A stretch of DNA of 13,354 nt from an uncultured Clostridia bacterium (GTDB lineage Bacteria; Bacillota; Clostridia; TANB77; CAG-508). A program made the translations under genes and the position numbers. Location of the stretch: contig CAPBNZ010000052.1 of the NCBI GenBank assembly GCA_948585895.1, positions 1-13,354 on the forward strand. The letters run 5' to 3'. The notes below the pieces were generated by a model, which was not told where the DNA came from, did not search any database, and worked only from the letters and a program-made list of their open reading frames with translations. Within the stretch, counting starts at the first letter, position 1. Each line of letters opens with the position of its first letter. Positions 7,687-13,354 of this stretch are shown here, in pieces.

Positions 7687-7812
7687 GAAACATTGGGGAC
7701 AGGTCTTTTTGTTTCATTGTTCTCTTTATTGCTCCTCACAATTTTCTTCCTATCCTTTTTTCTACTCTTTTATTAAATTTTTGAAACAAATATTGTCTGT
7801 CCCTATTGTTTC
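7687..7812. mobile_element. 126-bp GGGACAG fold-back element, BIME/MITE-like
   Basis: Two hairpins in opposite orientation. The left is TGAAACA-17 nt-TGTTTCA (7686-7716) with GGGGACAGG in its loop. The right is TTGAAACAA-16 nt-TTGTTTCAA (7781-7814) with CTGTCCC in its loop. The two ends are also inverted repeats of each other (GAAACA-T-GGGACAG and TTTGTTTC shared). The 60 nt between them are AT-rich and carry no gene. It occupies the gap between the 527-residue protein gene, whose TGA stop (7811-7813) lies within the right hairpin, and the AAGGAGG of the beta-CASP gene (7677-7683). Paired REP-like hairpins and the GGGACAG core shared with the RAYT unit suggest mobilisation by a RAYT, though not certainly the one here. 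Confidence 0.65.
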
Positions 7813-9394
7813 AATTTAAAATTTTTACTTTTTTATTCATTTTAAATGATAAGTCTTTTTTGTTTAAGTTTTCTATATTTTCTATTTGTATCTTTTCCTC
7901 AAATGCATTATCGTCAAACAGTTGAACATAATACAGGTCTTTTTCTTTTATAACTTTTATATATAAATCTTCTAGGTTAATCACTCTTACATGAAAAATA
8001 TTCCTTAAAATTTTATGGTTTAATTCTTTATTTTTGGAAAAACTGTCTATTATTTTAAATTCTTGTGCTTTTTCTATTAATTGATTTTCTATTTGCTTCA
8101 TTTCTTCTTCTATTTCTTTTGTCTGACGAATTGCCTGCTTTTCATTCAATGATAGTAAACAATAATATCTAAATTCATAAATAAGATTCATTAATTCTAA
8201 TTTTGTATCTGCTTTTTCTACTCTCTTTTGATAACATACTAAAAATATTTTTTGCAATGCCAAAATATTTTCTTCTATTTCTTTCTCTAAATTTTCAAGT
8301 TCTAATAATTGCAAATATTTTTCTTTTTCTTCTAGTTCCTTTTTATAGATTACAAATTTTTGTGGATTTAGTAAAGTATTTAACTTTTCTATTTTTTCTA
8401 TTTTCTCTTCTCTTTCTTCTATCATCATTTTAGATAGGATTCTAACACTAAAAATTTTGTTTTGTAATGGTAAATGTTCATTTCTTTTCTCATATTCTTG
8501 TTGCAAACTCTCTTTATTGTTTAATGTTTCATCCATTTGTTTAATCTCTTTGTTTAATTTACGTTTTTCTATGGTTACTTCTTTTACAAATTTTTGATTA
8601 TCTTTTATTTTTTCTAGTTTATCTTCTACGTCACTTTTTTCCTTTGCTAACTCCTCTTTAAGCTTTTTATTATATCGAATAGCTAACAATACTGATATCT
8701 TATTTAAAAGTTCCATAAAATTTTCTTGTTCCTTTTGACCATATTGTTCTTCCAATTTATTTTTAAAAGATTCTAGATAATCTATAATAAACTCATTATT
8801 TTTAATCCATTTATTGAGAAATTGATATCCTACTAAAATTCTAATATTTTGATACACAATATTGTGATAAATACTTTCAATTTCTCTTGGAATAGTAGTC
8901 CATGAATAACCATTAAAATCACGCATTGGTTCTACTGTATTAATAGTATTTCCTACATTAATCAAGTCTGATAAAGTTTTATCTATGATATAATAATTTT
9001 CTTTTATGATTGTTTCATTTTTATCTATTTTAGAAATACAATATAATAATTTTCTTTCGATTGGATAACAGATAATTCTTCTTTTCTCTTTTTCTACTAA
9101 AAAAGTTTTGTTTCCTAACATCTTTGCTTCTTTTGAATTTATTTTTACAATTTTTATATCGTTACAATTATTTTTAATGCTATCAATAATAGATTGTATA
9201 AATTCTTCTTTTTCCTCTACATTTGGCTTTACTTTTTCATAGTCTTTATATGCTATTTCAATTTTGTATAAAATATTAAGAAGCATACTTTTGGTATTTT
9301 CATCAAAATACTTTTTTTCAAGAATTCTTTCTAGTTCATTGTTATAATCTTTTTTTACAATTCTCTCTAAAAATTTGTCTGTCTTCTTTTGCAA
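7811..9394 (-). CDS. Unrecognised coiled-coil protein, 527 residues
   Basis: I do not recognise this family. The protein is soluble, with no signal peptide and no clear membrane segment, and is very rich in Lys, Glu, Ile and Asn. Residues 1-75 are helical. About 79-165 look like a beta-containing region with the unusual aromatic stretch MRDFNGYSWTTIPREIE (157-173). About 240-305 and 320-445 are long charged heptad-like helices typical of coiled coils, separated by HLPLQNKIFSVRIL (308-320). The C-terminal 60 residues return to alternating hydrophobic strands (FHVRVINLEDLYIKVI, LYYVQLFD). The start is TTG (9392-9394), with AAAGGAG 7 nt upstream and no in-frame ATG between it and an upstream stop. 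It is between ftsK and an RNase-like gene; a structural or DNA/RNA-handling role would be a guess. The stop codon is inside the GGGACAG fold-back element. Confidence 0.8.
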   Translation of the reverse strand: MQKKTDKFLERIVKKDYNNELERILEKKYFDENTKSMLLNILYKIEIAYKDYEKVKPNVEEKEEFIQSIIDSIKNNCNDIKIVKINSKEAKMLGNKTFLVEKEKRRIICYPIERKLLYCISKIDKNETIIKENYYIIDKTLSDLINVGNTINTVEPMRDFNGYSWTTIPREIESIYHNIVYQNIRILVGYQFLNKWIKNNEFIIDYLESFKNKLEEQYGQKEQENFMELLNKISVLLAIRYNKKLKEELAKEKSDVEDKLEKIKDNQKFVKEVTIEKRKLNKEIKQMDETLNNKESLQQEYEKRNEHLPLQNKIFSVRILSKMMIEEREEKIEKIEKLNTLLNPQKFVIYKKELEEKEKYLQLLELENLEKEIEENILALQKIFLVCYQKRVEKADTKLELMNLIYEFRYYCLLSLNEKQAIRQTKEIEEEMKQIENQLIEKAQEFKIIDSFSKNKELNHKILRNIFHVRVINLEDLYIKVIKEKDLYYVQLFDDNAFEEKIQIENIENLNKKDLSFKMNKKVKILN

Positions 9395-9402
9395 AATCTT
9401 TC

Positions 9403-9432
9403 TCCTTTCAAAAAGGATTCAGCGAATGCTTT
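9403..9432 (-). promoter_or_regulatory. Overlapping hairpins before the coiled-coil gene
   Basis: The transcript can fold AAAG-c-ATTC-GCT-GAAT-c-CTTT (9432-9412), followed by TTTT-like bases and resembling a weak terminator for ftsK. It can instead fold TCCTTT-TTG-AAAGGA (9417-9403), which would bury the AAAGGAG ribosome site of the next gene. The CTTT bases are used by both stems, so the structures exclude each other. A switch-like role is inference; the stems are short. Confidence 0.4.
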
Positions 9433-9462
9433 CATATATTCTTTATTATTATTTTTTGATCT

Positions 9463-11919
9463 TTAATTTTCTATCTTTTCACTGTTTCCCATCTTTAATT
9501 CATTCCACTTTTCTAAACTCATAAGCACTTCCCTTGGCTTACTTCCTTGATAACCAGAAATAACTCCTCTTTCTTCCATTTGATCTATAATTCTTCCTGC
9601 TCTAGCATATCCTACTTTAAATCTTCTTTGAATAAAAGATGTAGAAGCTTGTCCTGTTTCGACAACAGTTTGAATTGCTTCCATTAAAAATGGATCTGTT
9701 TCATCATCTTCTGCTTGTTCTTGTGCAATTTCTTTTTCTGTTTTATTACTATTTTCAATACTTTCTAAAATATCTTCACTATAAGTTGCTGTTCCATTTG
9801 ATTTAACAAAATCCACAATTTTTTCGACTTCGTCATCTGTTACAAATGCCCCTTGTACCCTAGAAGGCTTTGGTGCACCTGATGGAAAATATAGCATATC
9901 TCCCTTTCCAAGTAACTTCTCAGCTCCTACACTATCTAAAATGGTTCTGGAATCTACTTGTGAAGATACAGCAAAAGCAATCCTAGATGGTACATTTGCT
10001 TTTATTAGTCCTGTAATAACATCAACAGATGGTCTTTGTGTTGCAATAACTAAATGCATTCCTGCGGCTCTTGCTTTTTGTGCTAATCTACATATCGCAT
10101 CTTCTACATCACCTTTTGCTACCATCATTAAATCTGCCAACTCATCTACTATGATAACAATTTGTGGTAATTTTCCAATTCCTTCTTCTTTTTCTATTGC
10201 TTTGTTATAGCCTTTTAGGTCTCTTACTCCTTTTTGAGCAAATAGGTTGTATCGATTATCCATTTCTTGTACTGCCCAAGCTAATGCTCCTGCTGCTTTT
10301 CTTGGGTCTGTTACAACTGGTATTAACAAATGTGGTATACCATTATATACAGATAATTCTACTACTTTTGGGTCTACCATAACAAATTTTACTTCACTTG
10401 GTTTTGCATGATAGATAATACTTGTTATAATCGTGTTAATACATACACTCTTTCCTGATCCTGTCGCTCCTGCAATTAACACATGTGGCATCTTGCTAAT
10501 ATCTGCTAATTGAAGATCTCCTGCTGCATCTTTCCCTAAAGCTATGGCTAATTTTGATTCGTTATCTCTAAATACATCACTATCTAAAACTTCTCTTAAA
10601 TGAACGGCTTCCCTTTCTTGGTTTGGTACTTCAATTCCAACTGCTTGTTTTCCTGGTATTGGTGCTTCAATTCTAATGGTTTCTGCTGCTAAATTAAGAG
10701 CAATGTCATCTGCTAAATTGGCAATTTTGCTAACACGTACTCCTTCTGCTGGCTTTAATTCATATCTAGTGATAGCTGGTCCTACAGAAACATTTTCTAC
10801 TTTTGCTGATACACCAAAACTATATAAAGTCTTTTGTAATTTTGTAGCAGTATCTGTTAATGCCCTTGCTCCACCTTTTATGGCTCTTTTACTTCCCTTA
10901 CTCAATATTTCAATTGGTGGATACTCATAATGTTCATCTTCTACTGTTACAGTATGTTCTAATTGTAATACCGCTCTTTTCTTTTCTTCTTTTTGTTCTT
11001 CTACATCTTTAAATAAGTTATTATCTAACACATCTGGTTGTATTTCTGTTTCTTGCCTTTCTACTTTTTTATTTTCTTGTTTAAACAGTTTAGACTGTTT
11101 CGTCAATGGCTCTAAATCTTCTCCACTATGGTCATATTTCTTTAATCCATTATTTTCATCTATGTTATCCACAATTCTTCCACCAAAGTTGATTTTTATC
11201 TGATTTTCCATTGGTGTTTTTTCTTGTCTTTCCAATTTCTTTTGTATTAGTTTTTCTTCTCTTTCCCTTTTTCTACGATGTGTTGGTGTCTCAATATCTG
11301 CATCACTTGGTTCTTTTCTTGTATGTCTATGCAACATTTCTCTTTGAGAAATTCTTTCTTCTTTTCTTTGTTCTACTCTTTCTACCAATTGACTAATCCA
11401 TTCTGACAAATTAATTCCAAATGTAAATACTACTAATATAGTAGCAATTCCTAAACATAAAATAATAGCACCAATATCACCTAATAATTTTGTAAGTGGT
11501 ACTGCTCCACAAGCTCCAACTGCTCCTCCACCTTTACTTTGCGAACCTAAAAGATAAGCATCTTTTACCACTTCTGATAATTCTTTATTATTATGCAATT
11601 CACCAGAAGAAATCTGAAATACACTAAATACTATGGATAAACTAACTAATAATACCCCATATTGTATTAATTTTGGTGTTAAATCTTCCTTCTCTTCTGA
11701 TGCTAGTTTAATCGCAATCACAAATATCCCTATTGGTAATATGTATTGCATAAGACCTAACATGCCACCTAATATCTCATTTAATTTTACTCCTATTACT
11801 CCTGATTTCGTATAAATTAAAACAGCTAAAAGGATGCTAAGTATGATTAAAGAAATCACTGCTACATCCACCTTAGATGCTCTACTTTTTTTCTTTTTAT
11901 ATCTTCTTTTTTTTGCCAT
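9463..11919 (-). CDS. ftsK: FtsK/SpoIIIE family DNA translocase
   Basis: A septum-anchored, ATP-driven double-strand DNA pump that clears chromosomes from the closing septum or, as SpoIIIE, fills the forespore. Using the MAKKRRYKKKKS start, the protein has 818 residues, normal for the family. Four N-terminal membrane helices lie near 18-37, 52-74, 82-104 and 146-168. A charged linker of about 180 residues rich in Arg, Lys and Glu follows. The motor has Walker A GATGSGKS (484-491), Walker B VIIVDELADL (588-597) and ATQRPSVDVITG. The C-terminal gamma winged helix (about 742-802, QASTSFIQRRFKVGYARAGRIIDQME) reads KOPS/SRS-type DNA signals. The frame is open another 43 codons upstream to an ATG at 12048, but that stretch is unlike the family and its AAGGG is only 1 nt from the ATG. 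The chosen ATG has only a weak GGTG site. FtsK and SpoIIIE cannot be separated by sequence alone here. Confidence 0.97.
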   Translation of the reverse strand: MAKKRRYKKKKSRASKVDVAVISLIILSILLAVLIYTKSGVIGVKLNEILGGMLGLMQYILPIGIFVIAIKLASEEKEDLTPKLIQYGVLLVSLSIVFSVFQISSGELHNNKELSEVVKDAYLLGSQSKGGGAVGACGAVPLTKLLGDIGAIILCLGIATILVVFTFGINLSEWISQLVERVEQRKEERISQREMLHRHTRKEPSDADIETPTHRRKREREEKLIQKKLERQEKTPMENQIKINFGGRIVDNIDENNGLKKYDHSGEDLEPLTKQSKLFKQENKKVERQETEIQPDVLDNNLFKDVEEQKEEKKRAVLQLEHTVTVEDEHYEYPPIEILSKGSKRAIKGGARALTDTATKLQKTLYSFGVSAKVENVSVGPAITRYELKPAEGVRVSKIANLADDIALNLAAETIRIEAPIPGKQAVGIEVPNQEREAVHLREVLDSDVFRDNESKLAIALGKDAAGDLQLADISKMPHVLIAGATGSGKSVCINTIITSIIYHAKPSEVKFVMVDPKVVELSVYNGIPHLLIPVVTDPRKAAGALAWAVQEMDNRYNLFAQKGVRDLKGYNKAIEKEEGIGKLPQIVIIVDELADLMMVAKGDVEDAICRLAQKARAAGMHLVIATQRPSVDVITGLIKANVPSRIAFAVSSQVDSRTILDSVGAEKLLGKGDMLYFPSGAPKPSRVQGAFVTDDEVEKIVDFVKSNGTATYSEDILESIENSNKTEKEIAQEQAEDDETDPFLMEAIQTVVETGQASTSFIQRRFKVGYARAGRIIDQMEERGVISGYQGSKPREVLMSLEKWNELKMGNSEKIEN

Positions 11920-12078
11920 TTTTACACCATCTTTCTGTTTTGTGTATTGAGTACCTATTAGGAACTTTTCTTTTTGGACACTGCCCCGCTTTATTACCCT
12001 TCTATTCTTATCTCTTTTGCTTTGATTTATCCAATGTACTTGTATCATCCCTTAGCATATGATAATCTCAAATTTCTA

Positions 12079-12130
12079 AAAAGCCAGATTCTAAAAGTCA
12101 TTGTTTGGTGACTTCTGACATCTGACTTTT
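12079..12130 (-). terminator. Nested imperfect palindrome, likely terminator
   Basis: The outer arms (12120-12130 and 12079-12089) pair over 11 positions with one mismatch. The inner arms (12109-12116 and 12093-12100) pair over 8 with one mismatch, leaving an 8-nt loop. On the minus strand the stem ends in CTTTTTAG, a T-run as in an intrinsic terminator. It starts 7 nt after the coiled-coil gene's TAA and separates the rsmD operon from ftsK. It could equally be another fold-back repeat, since AGTCAGATGTCAGAAGTCA shows internal repetition. Confidence 0.6.
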
Positions 12131-12136
12131 GATTTT

Positions 12137-12640
12137 TTATTTTAATTCTTTTCTACTGTTTTGTATTGTTTTTATTGTATCTTCTAATGAAATTTGCATT
12201 AAATTTAATGCTTCTGTCATATTGGTTCCTAGCTTTTCTAATGTGTTATTTAATACATCTTCTGTATTGGCTAATAAACTATCTGCATATTCTTTGGTTC
12301 CTTTTGATATCTCTCTTGACATTTCATTTGCTGTTTCTATGATTTCTGTTTTTTGGTCGTATGCTTTTCTTGTTATTTCATGTTCATCAATCATTGCTAT
12401 AATTCTATTTTCTGCTTCTTTTACAATTCCATCTGCTTCTTTTTGGGCTTCTACTAAAATACGTTGTCTTTCTTCTTTTACCCATTTAGCTTGTTTTAAC
12501 TCATCTGGAAGCTTTAAACGAATTTCTTTTATTAAATCTAACATTTCATCTTTATCTACTACACCTTTTGAAGAAAATGGTAGATTTCTACTTGTTTCTA
12601 ATAATTCCTCTAACGTTTCTAACAATGTGAATATTTCCAT
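12137..12640 (-). CDS. DivIVA / ATPase-subunit-like coiled-coil protein
   Basis: A 167-residue, almost wholly helical, highly charged protein. An N-terminal helix (LLETLEELLETSRNLPFSS) leads to a KDEMLDLIKEIRLKLPDELKQA segment, then a long heptad stretch with an EAQKEADGIVKEAENRI motif (64-80) like those in DivIVA and V/F-type ATPase stalk subunits. Similar small proteins are often annotated simply as ATPase beside rsmD-coaD in Clostridia (from memory). Cell-division or scaffold function is inference. The ATG is 3 nt after the rsmD stop, with AAGGGG overlapping the end of rsmD, so the two genes are translationally coupled in one operon. The usual rsmD partner coaD is missing here. Confidence 0.85.
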   Translation of the reverse strand: MEIFTLLETLEELLETSRNLPFSSKGVVDKDEMLDLIKEIRLKLPDELKQAKWVKEERQRILVEAQKEADGIVKEAENRIIAMIDEHEITRKAYDQKTEIIETANEMSREISKGTKEYADSLLANTEDVLNNTLEKLGTNMTEALNLMQISLEDTIKTIQNSRKELK

Positions 12641-12643
12641 GGT

Positions 12644-13204
12644 TTACCCCTTTCCTTTTGGTTCTAAGAAGATAAGATGTACTCTTCCATATTTTCTTTC
12701 ATCCATGATTTCTATTTCCAATTCTTTTAATTGTTGTTTTACTCTTTTTTCTTGGTCTGTTTCAATTATTATAATACTATCTTCCTTTATTAACTCATTG
12801 TTCAGTATTATTTTTACAGCCTCATAAGCAAAATTTGTATTATAGGGTGGGTCAATAAAAATTATGTCTGGTTTCTCATTTAATTTTGTTTTTAAAAATT
12901 CTTCGAAGGTAGTTTGATATATTTCAATTTTTTCTTTGGTGTGGGTTTTTTCCACATTCTTTTTTATAATTTGTATTGCCTGTTTTGACTTATCACACAA
13001 GATAGCTTTTCTTGCTCCTCTACTTACTGCTTCAATTCCACAAGCTCCACTTCCTGAAAATAAATCTAAAAAATTGCTTTCTTGCAGTTTGAATTGAAGA
13101 ATATTAAATAATGATTCTCTAACTCTATCTAAAGTTGGTCTTGTGTTTTCTCCTTCTAGTGTATATAGTTTTGTCCCTTTTGCTTTTCCACCTATTATTC
13201 TCAT
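12644..13204 (-). CDS. rsmD: 16S rRNA (guanine(966)-N2)-methyltransferase RsmD
   Basis: Transfers a methyl group from S-adenosylmethionine to N2 of G966 in helix 31 of 16S rRNA during 30S assembly. The protein has 186 residues, the standard size. It opens with the family signature MRIIGGKAKGTKL and TRPTLDRVRESLFNIL (21-36). The SAM-binding motif I is LDLFSGSGACGIEA (46-59), and the catalytic DPPY tetrad of N-methylases is at 118-121 in IIFIDPPYNTNF. Asp71 in LCDKS fits the acidic residue that holds the SAM ribose. The ATG (13204) has GAAAGG (13211-13216) 6 nt upstream, and a matching promoter lies just before. It is the first gene of a two-gene operon with the coiled-coil protein. Confidence 0.96.
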   Translation of the reverse strand: MRIIGGKAKGTKLYTLEGENTRPTLDRVRESLFNILQFKLQESNFLDLFSGSGACGIEAVSRGARKAILCDKSKQAIQIIKKNVEKTHTKEKIEIYQTTFEEFLKTKLNEKPDIIFIDPPYNTNFAYEAVKIILNNELIKEDSIIIIETDQEKRVKQQLKELEIEIMDERKYGRVHLIFLEPKGKG

Positions 13205-13228
13205 ACTTTGCCTTTCTTTGCTACTATT

Positions 13229-13256
13229 ATTTTATTCTTTTTTTTGGTAATGTCAA
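13229..13256 (-). promoter_or_regulatory. Sigma-A promoter of the rsmD operon
   Basis: On the minus strand a perfect TTGACA (13251-13256) is followed after 16 nt by TAAAAT (13229-13234). Transcription would start near 13222, giving a leader of about 18 nt that contains the GAAAGG ribosome site. Upstream of the -35 box is a small inverted repeat, AAATGT-5 nt-ACATTT (13269-13285), of unknown meaning. Confidence 0.7.
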
Positions 13257-13335
13257 GAGTATTCATACAAATGTAACATACATTTAACAGTTCTGTAATA
13301 TATATCCTATTTTTTGTGCTTTTTATATATTTTCA

Positions 13336-13354
13336 TACAAAAAAAGACTACCCT
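13336..13354 (-). terminator. Possible 3' half of an upstream gene's terminator
   Basis: At the window edge the minus strand begins AGGGTAGTC followed by TTTTTTT. GC-bearing bases running straight into a T-run look like the descending arm of an intrinsic terminator whose other arm is outside the window. Confidence 0.35.

Noticed and set aside
7620..7730. Small minus-strand frame (MKQKDLSPMF...) starting in the GGGACAG element and overlapping the beta-CASP start
   Set aside because: It is about 23 codons long, its nearest GAGGAG is about 14 nt from the ATG, and it has no recognisable product.
11920..12048. 43-codon N-terminal extension of FtsK
   Set aside because: The extension has no family resemblance, its AAGGG is 1 nt from the ATG, and MAKKRRYKKKK is the typical FtsK/SpoIIIE beginning.
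12129..12827. 232-codon plus-strand open frame across the coiled-coil gene and rsmD
   Set aside because: It runs antisense to two well-supported genes, is rich in Ser/Phe/Ile as expected for the complement of Lys/Glu-rich coding DNA, and has no ribosome site.
1..13354. CRISPR array, tRNA/rRNA genes, defence or prophage cassette
   Set aside because: I saw no regularly spaced repeats, no cloverleaf or rRNA signatures and no such protein families.

Overview
The window comes from a low-GC Gram-positive bacterium, most likely in the Clostridia. The DNA is strongly AT-rich, Shine-Dalgarno sites are GGAGG-type, arginine is written mostly as AGA, and a FtsK/SpoIIIE translocase and an RsmD-type rRNA methylase are present. 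Every gene I accept is on the minus strand, so the biological order runs from the right edge to the left. I cannot name the species from sequence alone.

In transcription order: rsmD (16S rRNA m2G966 methylase) has a clear sigma-A-type promoter and is 3 nt from a short coiled-coil protein of the DivIVA / ATPase-subunit-like kind. A nested fold-back hairpin follows, then an 818-residue FtsK/SpoIIIE DNA translocase. Next is a 527-residue coiled-coil protein that I do not recognise, then a beta-CASP metallo-beta-lactamase-fold RNase-like gene split by a single extra base, then an intact cytoplasmic family 15 glycoside hydrolase (glucoamylase-like). After that come a REP-associated tyrosine transposase (RAYT, HUH type) inside 57-bp inverted repeats, a stand-alone NAD-type glyceraldehyde-3-phosphate dehydrogenase with its own promoter, and an MFS-type membrane transporter that is also frameshifted.

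The most unusual part is between the genes. Three gene gaps are occupied by fold-back DNA: (a) the RAYT element, 2844-3873, whose ends carry GGGACAGG and GGGACAAG motifs; (b) a 126-bp gene-less element, 7687-7812, made of two opposed hairpins that each carry a GGGACAG motif, and therefore a candidate RAYT-mobilised BIME/MITE; (c) a 174-bp element, 5843-6016, with 30-bp terminal inverted repeats of unrelated sequence. Elements (a) and (b) supply the stop codon of the gene read into them, and (c) begins one base beyond a stop codon. A fourth nested palindrome (12079-12130) and a 10-bp perfect hairpin (183-218) also follow stop codons. The two possible readings are REP-like elements that settle at gene 3' ends, or elements co-opted as transcript 3' ends.

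Two of nine genes are broken by single-frame shifts. This suggests either real decay or base-level errors in the assembly. No tRNA, rRNA, CRISPR array, prophage or defence cassette is visible.
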